A stretch of DNA of 16,061 nucleotides from CAYOBW01 sp964402115 (lineage in GTDB: Bacteria; Verrucomicrobiota; Kiritimatiellia; UBA8416; CAYOBW01). The stretch covers positions 1 to 16,061 of the forward strand of contig CAYOBW010000160.1 in NCBI GenBank assembly GCA_964402115.1, written 5' to 3'. Both the position numbers and the translations under genes were made by a program. The notes beneath the pieces were generated by a model. It searched no databases. It saw only the letters and a list, made by a program, of their open reading frames with translations, and was not told the origin of the DNA. Of the stretch, positions 1-7,222 are shown in pieces (the first letter of the stretch is position 1; each line of letters begins with the position of its first letter).

Positions 1-87
1 CCCTCGACCGCGAGGGCCGCGGCCAGCGTACGGCGGGCTGGGTCAAAGTGGCGACGGCACGACGGCTTGTGGGCTAATGCCGCGCTC
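1..87. other. Intergenic edge, nothing recognised
   Basis: These bases lie downstream of the stop codon of the minus-strand URO-D-like gene and run to the window edge. I see no convincing coding frame, no hairpin followed by a T-run on the minus strand, and no RNA gene. A terminator for the thrC-led transcript may lie beyond the edge. Confidence 0.4.
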
Positions 88-1179
88 TCAGAAGCGCAGG
101 GTGCGGATGCGCTCGAGGTAGTAGCGGTAGTTCTCCAGGGACGTGTCGGGCGTGATCAGATGGTCGGGCAGGATGACCAGGCCGCCCGCCCGCATCAGGT
201 CCAGATGGCGGGCCAGTTCGGCGTCGATGGCGGTGGGACCCTTCTCAAGGGCCAGTTTGTCGTAGCCGCCGATGATGCGCAATTCGCGGCCAAAGCGCTT
301 GCGGAAGTGCTCCGGCGTAGCGCCCCAGGTGCCGGGCTCCACGGGGAAGAGTAAGTTGATGCCAGCGTCCATCCAATTCGGCGTCAGGGGTTCGACCATG
401 CCGTCGGAATCGAGACCATAGAGGCGAATGCCGTAGTGGTCCAGGCGCTGCCGGATGCGGCGGTAGCCTTGGGCCACGCAGCGCTCGAAGATGACGGGGC
501 TGACCAGCGGCCCGCTCTTGCCGCAGATGTCCTCCCAGCCGAAGCCGAAATCCGGCTGCACGCCCAGGGCCTGCATGCGTGGCACGACCTGGTCTAAGCC
601 CCAGCACGCCAGGTCGGCCAGGGTGTTGACCATGTCGGCGTAGCAGTCGGGGTCGTCGTACATCAGGTAGGACATGTTGGCGACGCCCATCCAGTTGCGG
701 ATCCAGCCCATCATGGACGCGGTGGGCACGAGGATGGGCAGATTGGAGGCGGCCGCCTGGCGGATGCGGGCATCGAGGTCGACAGGGATACGGGCCGGAT
801 CGGGTTGCAGACGGCGGCGGTACTCCGGCCAGTCGGCGGCCGTCTTGAGGGTGAAGTCGATGTAGTGCGGGATGGAACTGCGGCCCTTCCAGGCCTGCTG
901 CACGACGCCGTCGGCGGCGCGGAAGATGCGATACTCCGCCGTCTCCTCGAGGGTCTCTTCGGCGAACAGCGGGCGCAGGTTGAGGTCCACCCCAACGCCA
1001 TGCCAGATGGGCGAGGCCTTGAGGAACTGGTGTTCGCTGATGTCCCGGGGCAGACCCTCGCGCAACCACCGTTCGCGCGTCTCCGGCCAGCCCGTCCAGT
1101 GCAGCACGGGCATGCGGTCGAACTCGCCGTAGAAGAGGATGGACTGCCAGAGCTCGCGCACGGTCTTCTCAGTGGCCAC
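88..1179 (-). CDS. Uroporphyrinogen-decarboxylase-superfamily protein (not HemE)
   Basis: This 363-residue protein has the length and layout of the URO-D/MtaA/CmuA superfamily of TIM-barrel enzymes. Family-like blocks include GWEDICGKSGPLVSP mid-protein, DSDGMVEPLTPNWMDAGINL, GGYDKLALEKG, and a C-terminal LPDHLITPDTSLENYRYYL. The N-terminal arginine-rich substrate signature of true HemE (RxPVWxMRQAGRY) is absent, so haem synthesis is unlikely. The His-x-Cys zinc motif of corrinoid methyltransferases such as MtaA is also not visible; LYGLDSDG occupies the corresponding region. The substrate is therefore unknown. The start is a GTG codon, supported by a near-perfect ribosome binding site (AGGAGGTG, plus-strand 1184-1191) a few bases upstream. 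It is probably the last gene of a transcript led by thrC, 66 bases after the creatininase-family gene. The family call is firm and the function is open. Confidence 0.85.
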   Translation of the reverse strand: MATEKTVRELWQSILFYGEFDRMPVLHWTGWPETRERWLREGLPRDISEHQFLKASPIWHGVGVDLNLRPLFAEETLEETAEYRIFRAADGVVQQAWKGRSSIPHYIDFTLKTAADWPEYRRRLQPDPARIPVDLDARIRQAAASNLPILVPTASMMGWIRNWMGVANMSYLMYDDPDCYADMVNTLADLACWGLDQVVPRMQALGVQPDFGFGWEDICGKSGPLVSPVIFERCVAQGYRRIRQRLDHYGIRLYGLDSDGMVEPLTPNWMDAGINLLFPVEPGTWGATPEHFRKRFGRELRIIGGYDKLALEKGPTAIDAELARHLDLMRAGGLVILPDHLITPDTSLENYRYYLERIRTLRF

Positions 1180-1245
1180 GCGACACCTCCTGCGAAGGGT
1201 AACAAGCAGTCGCCGAGCGGACGAAGGCCCGCGGCGCTGCGCGAC

Positions 1246-2151
1246 TCACCACACCGGCCGCTGCGGGATGCCCCAGTTGGCGTGCCAGACCGAGGACTCG
1301 GGCACGGGCTCCTGGCCGGGACCGAGGGGCTTCATCGAGGCGAAGTCCTTCACGGCCGGACCGACGACCGTGTCCCAGAGTTGCTCGACCTGCTCGAACG
1401 TCCGTAGCCGGTGTGTGGGCGTCTCCTGGTCGTAGGCCGCCAGGAGTTCCGCCGCCTTGCGGCCAAGCCAGCGCACCTCGTCCTGGACCATCCGTTCGCC
1501 GACGCGGCGGTCGGCCAGCCGGCAGTTGGCGCCCATGGCCAGATGCGGTCCGGGCTGCGCGACAGGCGGCACCCGCGACATGTCGATGCACTCCGGGGCC
1601 ACGGCCCACAGCAGCGACGTCTCGACCTTGCCCGCATGGTCGCCGCCGCTCTTGCCATCGCCGTCGAAGCCGGGCGTGTTGGCTTCCCAGTCCGGCAGGC
1701 CGCAGAGTCGGGTACCGACGTGGGGCTGGAGCAACCCGAGGACTGTCTTGAGGTCCTGCCAGTTCGGCCCGTAGTGCCCCGTGAGGAAGATGGCGGCGTG
1801 GAAGCCGAGCGTGTCCGCGGTGCGGACGTGGTAGCAGACGTTGCGGAAGTGCTGCCAGGGCGGCAGGCTGGTGAGCCAGGAGCGCTGGGGTTCGCCGACG
1901 TGGGTGCGGGACCAGGCGCCGTAGATGCCAACCTCGTGACAGTGCCAGTAGTCGCAGGGCGCGACGATGCCGCCGTGGGCGGCGGCGGCGGCGCAAGCGA
2001 GCTCGTGGGCCTTGATGGCGTGCAGGCCGAGGGCGCAGTGCGGGCCATGCGGCTCGCAGAGCCCATACGGGAAGTACACCACCGGACAGGCCGCGTAGGC
2101 CGCCTCAAGCTCGTCCGGGAACATCCTCTCCCAACGCACCTCGCGTGCCAT
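1246..2151 (-). CDS. Creatininase-family amidohydrolase-like protein
   Basis: This 301-residue protein belongs to the creatininase (creatinine amidohydrolase) family of metal-dependent amide hydrolases, which also includes FAPy deaminases and mycofactocin-type peptidases. Visible family motifs are CEPHGPHCALGLHAIKA (E33, H35, H44), TGHYGPN (H126) and DHAGKVETS (H172, E177). In characterised creatininase the metal ligands include E34, H36, D45 and H120. E33, H35 and H126 match, but the bridging aspartate position carries H44. The start ATG has a good ribosome binding site (AAGGAG, about 6-12 bases upstream). The open frame continues far upstream through thrC in another frame; that extension is a high-GC artefact. 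The gene lies between thrC and the URO-D-like gene on the same strand, 77 and 66 bases away. The physiological substrate cannot be told from the sequence. Confidence 0.85.
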   Translation of the reverse strand: MAREVRWERMFPDELEAAYAACPVVYFPYGLCEPHGPHCALGLHAIKAHELACAAAAAHGGIVAPCDYWHCHEVGIYGAWSRTHVGEPQRSWLTSLPPWQHFRNVCYHVRTADTLGFHAAIFLTGHYGPNWQDLKTVLGLLQPHVGTRLCGLPDWEANTPGFDGDGKSGGDHAGKVETSLLWAVAPECIDMSRVPPVAQPGPHLAMGANCRLADRRVGERMVQDEVRWLGRKAAELLAAYDQETPTHRLRTFEQVEQLWDTVVGPAVKDFASMKPLGPGQEPVPESSVWHANWGIPQRPVW

Positions 2152-2228
2152 GGCCCTCTCCTTTCGCGTTCCTGCCCGCGACCTCCGGCCGGCGGCGCCG
2201 GCGACGGCAGCGGAGCCGCCGCGGGACG

Positions 2229-3596
2229 TCAGTCCAGGTTCTGGCGCAAGTAGGTCTGCACGGCGGCGGCCGTCGCCGGCACGACGGTGCAGCGTGTCGG
2301 CAGCTCCATCAGCCCGTCGATGAGCGGATGCCGGGCGACGTCCTCGCCGAGGGCGTCGCGGATGGCGGCGGGGAACTTGGCCGGATGGGCCGTGGCCAGG
2401 CAGATCATCGGTTCGTCGGGGCGCAGATGGCGCTCGGCGACGGCGACGCCGACGGCCGTGTGCGGATCCAGCAGGTAGCCATGCCCCCGGTAGTAGCGCC
2501 GGATCGCGTCCGCCGTCTCGGCTGTCGTGCCGCGACCGGCCGCGATGTCCGGGTCGGTTCCAGGCACGCTCAGCCGGCCGGTCGTCGCGAAGTCCGCCAT
2601 AAGCGCGCTGACGGCGGCGCCGTCGCAGCCGAGGCGGTAGTAGAGGTAGCGCTCGAAGTTGCTGGCCACCTGGATGTCCATCGATGGACTGGTCGTCTGC
2701 TGCACCGCGCCTTTGGCGTACACGCCGGTAGCGAAGAACCGCGCCAGGATGTCGTTCTCGTTCGTCGCCAGGACCAGACGGCTGATCGGTGCACCCATAC
2801 GTTTGGCGACGTAGCCCGCGAAGATGTCGCCGAAGTTGCCGGTGGGCACGCTGAAGCTGACGGCGGCCGCGCCGGTGCGGTCCATGACGCGCAAGCCGGC
2901 GTGGAAATAGTAGACCACCTGGGCCAGGACGCGCGCCCAGTTGACCGAGTTCACCGCCCCCAGCGCGTGGGCATCGCGGAAGGGCAGGTCGCCGAAGAGC
3001 GTCTTGACGATGCGCTGGCAGTCGTCGAACGTGCCCTCCACCGCCAGGTTGAACACGTTGGGGTCGAGGACCGAGGTCATCTGCCGCGCCTGGACGGCGC
3101 TGGTGCGGCCGCGGGGGTGAAGGATGAAGATGGACAGGTTGCGCCGCCCGCGCGCCCCGTGGATGGCGGCGCTGCCGGTGTCCCCGCTGGTGGCGCCGAG
3201 GATGTTCAGCCGGCCGCCGGTGCGGGCGAGCAGGCGATCGAAAAGGTTGCCGAGGAACTGCAGGGCCACGTCCTTGAAGGCCAGCGTCGGGCCGTGAAAC
3301 AGCTCCAGCAGGTGGAAGTCCCCCACCTCGCGCACGGGGGTGACGTCGGGCGCCGCGAAACCCGCATAGCTGCGCGCCACGAGATCGGCCAGTTCCGGCC
3401 GCGGCAGGTCCACGAAGCGGGCCATGACCTCGACCGCCAGCGCCTGGTAGGAGAGGCCCCGCCAGGCGGGCAGGCAGGCCCGCACGTCGGGAATCTCCGC
3501 GGGCAGGAACAACCCGCCATCGCGCGCCAGGCCAGCCATGACGGCCTCGTCGAACGACAGCGCCCCCCCGCCGCCCCTGGTACTGATGTAACGCAT
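2229..3596 (-). CDS. thrC: Threonine synthase
   Basis: This 455-residue PLP-dependent enzyme converts O-phospho-L-homoserine to L-threonine and phosphate, the last step of threonine biosynthesis, in the cytoplasm. The N-terminus (RYISTRGG, SFDEAVMAGLARDGGLFLP) is typical of the longer threonine synthase class. ELFHGPTLAFKDVALQFLG carries the PLP-binding lysine (K108). GATSGDTGSAA (about 134-144) is the phosphate-binding loop, and VPTGNFGDIFAGYVAKRMG is also characteristic. Length and motifs fit a complete enzyme. The ATG start matches the family start, although the ribosome binding site in front of it is poor. It is the first gene of a likely minus-strand transcript with the creatininase- and URO-D-like genes, neither of which belongs to the threonine pathway. 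It diverges from the DJ-1-family gene across a 130-base intergenic region. Confidence 0.96.
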   Translation of the reverse strand: MRYISTRGGGGALSFDEAVMAGLARDGGLFLPAEIPDVRACLPAWRGLSYQALAVEVMARFVDLPRPELADLVARSYAGFAAPDVTPVREVGDFHLLELFHGPTLAFKDVALQFLGNLFDRLLARTGGRLNILGATSGDTGSAAIHGARGRRNLSIFILHPRGRTSAVQARQMTSVLDPNVFNLAVEGTFDDCQRIVKTLFGDLPFRDAHALGAVNSVNWARVLAQVVYYFHAGLRVMDRTGAAAVSFSVPTGNFGDIFAGYVAKRMGAPISRLVLATNENDILARFFATGVYAKGAVQQTTSPSMDIQVASNFERYLYYRLGCDGAAVSALMADFATTGRLSVPGTDPDIAAGRGTTAETADAIRRYYRGHGYLLDPHTAVGVAVAERHLRPDEPMICLATAHPAKFPAAIRDALGEDVARHPLIDGLMELPTRCTVVPATAAAVQTYLRQNLD

Positions 3597-3649
3597 GGCC
3601 GGCAGTTAAGCACCCGCCGCAAAGCCGCGCAAGTCGCAATCTCGTTGCA

Positions 3650-3678
3650 TTGCAGGCGCGCCGGCAGCCTGCTACGAT
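3650..3678 (+). promoter_or_regulatory. Candidate sigma-70 promoter for the DJ-1-family gene
   Basis: In the divergent thrC/DJ-1 intergenic region, a weak -35 (TTGCAG, 3650-3655) and a -10 (TACGAT, 3673-3678) are separated by 17 bases. TGC directly before the -10 makes it an extended -10 element, which would offset the weak -35. The expected transcription start is near 3685, giving a leader of about 40 bases. I found no comparable promoter for thrC on the other strand. Confidence 0.45.
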
Positions 3679-3726
3679 GCGGGGCGGTGGGCTGGCAGGC
3701 GCTCACCGTACGCAAGGAGGCTGGAC

Positions 3727-4293
3727 ATGCGCAACGCACTGGTGCCCCTGGCTGACGGCGTGGAGGAGATGGAGGCCGTAATCGTGGTCGACGTCTTGCG
3801 GCGCGCGCGCTGGAACGTCACCGTCGCCGCCGTGGGGCCGCTGACCGTGACCGCGTCGCGCGGCGTGCGGCTCGTGGGGGATACGGAGTGGGCGGCGGTG
3901 GACCCGGCGGCATTCGACGTGCTCGTGCTGCCCGGCGGCATGGGCGGCACGCAAGTGTTGTGCCGGGACGAACGCGTGCTGGAAACGGTACGCTGTTTCG
4001 TGGAGTCCGAACGGCTGGTCGGGGCGATCTGCGCGGGGCCGCTGGTGTTGCAGGCCGCCGGCGTTCTGGACGGCCGGCGCGCCACGTGTCATCCCGGCGT
4101 GCGCGGCCAGTTGCGGTGCACGGCCGCCCTGCCCGACCGCGTGGTACGGGACGGCGTCATCGTTACAAGCCAGGGGCCGGGCACCACCTTCGAGTTTGCG
4201 CTGGCCCTGATTGCGGCGACGGACGGTGCGGCTTTGGCCCGCAGCGTCGCGGACGGCCTGCTGCTGCCGCCCGGTTGCTCCTGGCCAGCCTGA
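3727..4293 (+). CDS. DJ-1/YajL-type PfpI-family protein
   Basis: This 188-residue protein is close in layout to human DJ-1 and bacterial YajL, cytoplasmic proteins linked to oxidative-stress protection and reported to act on methylglyoxal-type damage, an activity that is debated. The active-site set is complete: E16 in GVEEMEAVIVVDVLRRA, the nucleophile C102 in GAICAGP, and H122 in ATCHPG, matching E18, C106 and H126 of human DJ-1. LPGGMGG and TSQGPGTTFEFALAL are further DJ-1 signatures. The ATG start has a strong ribosome binding site (AAGGAGG, 3714-3720) six bases upstream. It is a single gene, divergent from thrC and convergent with the RRM gene. A glutathione-independent glyoxalase-like or chaperone role is possible, but the exact activity is not determined by the sequence. 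Confidence 0.92.
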   Translation: MRNALVPLADGVEEMEAVIVVDVLRRARWNVTVAAVGPLTVTASRGVRLVGDTEWAAVDPAAFDVLVLPGGMGGTQVLCRDERVLETVRCFVESERLVGAICAGPLVLQAAGVLDGRRATCHPGVRGQLRCTAALPDRVVRDGVIVTSQGPGTTFEFALALIAATDGAALARSVADGLLLPPGCSWPA

Positions 4294-4307
4294 GCGCCCC
4301 GGACCCG

Positions 4308-4344
4308 AAAAGCAGGAAGGCGGGCGCCGGAGCGCCCGCCTTCC
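4308..4344 (-). terminator. Intrinsic terminator for the RRM gene
   Basis: A perfect 13-base inverted repeat (4315-4327 with 4332-4344, core GGAAGGCGGGCGC) encloses a four-base loop. On the minus strand the hairpin is followed by TGCTTTT (the complement of 4308-4314), so it serves the RRM gene whose stop codon is 28 bases upstream. The plus strand has no T-run after the stem, so termination of the convergent DJ-1-family gene would be weaker, although the stem may still act in both directions. Confidence 0.8.
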
Positions 4345-4372
4345 GCGTCGATGGTCATTCCCAACCGTGCGG

Positions 4373-4765
4373 CTATTCGCCGCTGCGCGGCTGTGACTTC
4401 GCCTCGTTCACGATCAGTTTCCGCCCCTTGACGGCGGTGCCGTGCAGGGCCTTGACAGACGCCTCGGCCGTAGCCTTGTCCGCCACCTCGACAAATCCAT
4501 AGCCCTTGGACTTCCCGTTGGCGCGGTTCTTGATCAGGCGAATGGAAACGACCGTGCCGTGCTCCTCGAACATCTTGCGCAGGTCGCGCTCGCTCACATC
4601 GTAGGCCAGGTTGCCCACGTACATCTCGATGCAGCCGCCGCCCGAGCCACGCCGTGCGGGGCTCCCGGCGAAGATATTCGCCGGCAGGCGCCGCCCGACC
4701 AGGATGCCGACGACGAACCACGCCAGCGAGAACACCGCAACCACGATCATCGTCTCAGGTCTCAT
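4373..4765 (-). CDS. RRM-domain RNA-binding protein with N-terminal membrane segment
   Basis: This 130-residue protein carries one RNA recognition motif at about 47-121. RNP2 is MYVGNL (48-53) and RNP1 is KGYGFVEV (87-94). Such proteins bind single-stranded RNA and in bacteria are usually small soluble proteins starting at or near the RNP2 block. Here a hydrophobic stretch (about residues 6-24, IVVAVFSLAWFVVGILVG), followed by an RR and a short Gly/Ser/Arg linker, precedes the RRM, predicting a single-pass membrane anchor with the RRM in the cytoplasm. I chose the long form because purine-rich ribosome binding sequence (AAGGAGAAGG) precedes its ATG, while the internal M48 has none. It lies 138 bases downstream of rpoD on the same strand and ends at the 4308-4344 terminator, so it may be partly co-transcribed with rpoD. 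The RNA target is unknown. Confidence 0.88.
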   Translation of the reverse strand: MRPETMIVVAVFSLAWFVVGILVGRRLPANIFAGSPARRGSGGGCIEMYVGNLAYDVSERDLRKMFEEHGTVVSIRLIKNRANGKSKGYGFVEVADKATAEASVKALHGTAVKGRKLIVNEAKSQPRSGE

Positions 4766-4903
4766 CTCCGCTACCTTCTCCTTCTTTGTTGTCCTCCCGG
4801 TCCGCGGCGGGCGCCATTGGGGAACCGACCACGGGGGAGGTTGTGCCGAATCGCACCAGCCACCGGAGGGGGGCCGCGCGCGCGCCGGCGGGTTTCTGCG
4901 GGC

Positions 4904-6844
4904 CTACTTCATCTCGAGGAAGCCTTCCAGCTTCCGCATGCGCGTCGGGTGCCGCAGTTTGCGGAGGGCTTTCGCCTCTATCTGCCGGATCCGCTCGCGC
5001 GTGACCGTGAACTGCTTCCCGACTTCTTCAAGCGTCCGGGAATAGCCGTCGGTCAGGCCAAAACGGTAATCCAGCACAGCGCGCTCCCGCTCGGTCAACG
5101 TCGAGAGCACGTCGCGCAAACGGTCCTTCAGCATGCTGTAGGCCGTCATCTCGGACGGGTTTTCCGCCGACTTATCCTCAATGAAGTCGCCGAAGTGGGC
5201 ATCGTCGCCATCGCCCACGGGGCTCTGCAGCGAAATCGGCTGCTGGGCCATCTTGTAAACGGCCCGCACGCGGTCGACGGGCATATTCATTTCTTCGGCT
5301 GCTTCTTCCGGCGTCGGCTCCCGTCCCAGCTCCTGTACCAGCCGCTTCTGCACGCGAAGCAGCTTGTTGATGGTTTCGATCATGTGCACGGGGATGCGGA
5401 TCGTGCGGGCCTGATCCGCGATTGCCCGCGTCGCGGCCTGTCGGATCCACCACGTGGCGTACGTGCTGAACTTGTAACCGCGCTGATACTCGAACTTCTC
5501 GACGGCCTTCATCAGGCCCGTGTTGCCCTCCTGGATCAGATCCAGGAAAGACAGCCCGCGATTCATATACTTCTTGACGATGCTGATCACGAGCCGCAAG
5601 TTGGCCTCGACCATCTCGGTCCGGGCCTTCTGGCCGCTGCGCATCGACTGCCGCAGCTGGTCGTAGGCCAGGATCACATCCTCCTGCGGCATGCAGAACT
5701 CGCGCTCCAGGTCGCGCATGCGCCGGCGGTTGTTGGCCACGATTTCTTCGCGTTTCTTGCTGTGGCGCAAGCGCTCCATCCGGCCGCACTCCGTCACCAT
5801 CTGCTTGTATTCCCGGGCGCGCTGCTCGGCATCGGCGGCCAGCTGCTCGATGATCTTCTGCTTGAAATGCAGCTTTTCGAACGCCTCGCCCAGCTGGTCG
5901 CGGAGCTTCTCGATCTGCTTGGCGCGCCGCGCCTTGTCCTCCTGGCGCAGGCGCCCCCCGGACACATCGCCGTACAACGCCGCCAGCTTCGCCTGGAACT
6001 TGCCAACCTCGGCCTTGATCGCGGGCAGGGCTTCCAGGTACTTGTCGCGGCTGTCGACGAACTTGTCCACGACGACCCGGTCAAAGCGTTCCTCCCCGTT
6101 CTCCAACCGCTCCACGAGATCGAGGTACATGTAGCCGGAGAAGCCGAACCGGTTGAAGTGCTGGCGCACCCCGACTTCGGCCTTCTCGATGCGCTTGCAG
6201 ATCTCCACCTCCTGCTCGCGCGTCAGCAACGGCACCTGGCCCATCTGGTGCAGGTACATGCGGATCGGGTCATCGAAGAAATCGAGCTTGCCGGCCTTGG
6301 CGGCACGATCCTTGCCGGCGTTGTCCTTCTTGAACTTGTCCACGGCCGAGGACTCGATCACCTCGATATCCATGCCGCGCAACAGCGAGAGATAGGACTC
6401 CAACTCGTCCGCCTTGATGACGCTGTCGGGGATGATGTCGTTGATGTCCTCGTAGGTGAGGTAGCCCTGAAGCTCGGCCAGTTTGATGAGGTCCTTGATC
6501 TTCTCGTTGCGTTCCTCGACGTCCAGAGGAGCCGCGGGATCGTCTTCGATCGCCGGGGCTCCCGCTTCGTCGAACTTGGCATCCTCATCGCCGGCCGCGC
6601 CGTAGGCAGCATCCTCGGCGCTCCCTCCCCGTGAATCTGCTGGCCGCGCCTCGCGATCGTCGGCATCGGCGGCCTCGACATCGACGTCTTCCATGTCAAC
6701 GGGCGCGCCATCGACCTCGGTGCGCCGCTCCGCCTGGGACGCCTTCTGGACGCGTGAAGGGGGTGCGGGTGGACGGGATACCTCGGAGGTCTTGTTCCGC
6801 ACGGGAACCGGCTTTTTCGTCGTCTTTGCCTTCGCTTTACCCAT
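4904..6844 (-). CDS. rpoD: Primary RNA polymerase sigma factor (sigma-70, RpoD)
   Basis: This 646-residue protein is the housekeeping sigma factor that directs RNA polymerase to -35/-10 promoters. Region 1.1 is visible at about 113-160 (IKDLIKLAELQGYLTYEDIND). Region 1.2 starts at DDPIRMYLHQMGQVPLLTREQE (191-212). The non-conserved spacer domain spans roughly 225-385. Region 2 includes ANLRLVISIVKKYMNRGLSFLDLIQEGN, and FEYQRGYKFSTYATWWIRQA (451-470) contacts the -10 element. Region 3 follows at about 485-545. Region 4 ends in the helix-turn-helix TLEEVGKQFTVTRERIRQIEAKALRKLR (604-631), which reads the -35 element. Region 1.1 marks it as a primary rather than alternative sigma factor. A roughly 110-residue Lys-rich, then acidic and Ala-rich, low-complexity extension precedes region 1.1. 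The ribosome binding site is weak, but no better in-frame start is visible near the N-terminus. Confidence 0.97.
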   Translation of the reverse strand: MGKAKAKTTKKPVPVRNKTSEVSRPPAPPSRVQKASQAERRTEVDGAPVDMEDVDVEAADADDREARPADSRGGSAEDAAYGAAGDEDAKFDEAGAPAIEDDPAAPLDVEERNEKIKDLIKLAELQGYLTYEDINDIIPDSVIKADELESYLSLLRGMDIEVIESSAVDKFKKDNAGKDRAAKAGKLDFFDDPIRMYLHQMGQVPLLTREQEVEICKRIEKAEVGVRQHFNRFGFSGYMYLDLVERLENGEERFDRVVVDKFVDSRDKYLEALPAIKAEVGKFQAKLAALYGDVSGGRLRQEDKARRAKQIEKLRDQLGEAFEKLHFKQKIIEQLAADAEQRAREYKQMVTECGRMERLRHSKKREEIVANNRRRMRDLEREFCMPQEDVILAYDQLRQSMRSGQKARTEMVEANLRLVISIVKKYMNRGLSFLDLIQEGNTGLMKAVEKFEYQRGYKFSTYATWWIRQAATRAIADQARTIRIPVHMIETINKLLRVQKRLVQELGREPTPEEAAEEMNMPVDRVRAVYKMAQQPISLQSPVGDGDDAHFGDFIEDKSAENPSEMTAYSMLKDRLRDVLSTLTERERAVLDYRFGLTDGYSRTLEEVGKQFTVTRERIRQIEAKALRKLRHPTRMRKLEGFLEMK

Positions 6845-7100
6845 AACTAAAGAACCTCGTCCCTTTCGCCCCCACGCATGCCGTTGCGAGCCCCGCGTCC
6901 GGCCCGCCAGCCAGCCGCACCGGACAACGGGTCCGCCCCGGCCGACCCTGCCGCCGGCAATCTGCCCCGGCTACCTTCCAAATGCCCACGCAGGCGCCGC
7001 CGACAGGCGACACCCGTCTATCCAAGAAATACCGCACTGAAACCAAGATAGTTAACAGAGTTCCCCGTCCGCTCACAAGCAAAAAACATCTGCCAGCCCC

Positions 7101-7130
7101 TTGACTTACGCAGCCCATCCCGCGTAGTAT
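7101..7130 (+). promoter_or_regulatory. Candidate sigma-70 promoter for the FecR-like gene
   Basis: A near-consensus -35 (TTGACT, 7101-7106, five of six) is followed after 18 bases by the -10 TAGTAT (7125-7130, four of six, with the key TA and final T present). It lies in an AT-richer strip of an otherwise very GC-rich region. The expected start near 7137 gives a leader of about 130 bases before the ATG at 7266. Confidence 0.6.
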
Positions 7131-7148
7131 GCGCTCAACTATCAGGTC

Positions 7149-7222
7149 ACTCGCGCTGCGAGTCCCGGAACGGTCTGGCCACTGATCCGGTAGCGCAGGC
7201 GGCAGATGCGCCGGAGAGACCG
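7149..7222 (+). promoter_or_regulatory. Structured 5' leader (two hairpins)
   Basis: Two foldable elements lie between the promoter and the FecR-like start codon. The first is a perfect six-base-pair hairpin with a three-base loop (7149-7163, ACTCGC paired with GCGAGT). The second is a nested stem: CGGTCT (7171-7176) with AGACCG (7217-7222), TCCGG (7186-7190) with CCGGA (7211-7215), and CGCA (7194-7197) with TGCG (7207-7210) around a nine-base loop. It matches no riboswitch class I recognise. GC-rich sequence folds easily, so a regulatory role is only possible. Confidence 0.35.

Noticed and set aside
1246..3639. A single 797-codon frame covering the creatininase-family gene and extending through thrC, suggesting a fusion.
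   Set aside because: Only the last 301 codons look like protein; the rest is Arg/Gly/Pro/His-rich out-of-frame thrC sequence. An ATG with a good ribosome binding site marks the real start at 2151.
2145..3755. A 536-codon open frame on the plus strand opposite thrC.
   Set aside because: Antisense shadow: thrC and the creatininase-family gene explain the strand, and the predicted protein is Val/Arg/Gly/His-rich without motifs.
4871..4890. Alternating CG tract downstream of rpoD as a possible Z-DNA or terminator element.
   Set aside because: Short, in a region of extreme GC, with no T-run after any stem; nothing distinguishes it from composition.
4442..6634. A 730-codon open frame on the plus strand opposite rpoD.
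   Set aside because: It lies wholly within the antisense of RpoD and the RRM gene, with Leu/His/Ala-rich content typical of the complement of a GC-rich gene. It has no domain resemblance.
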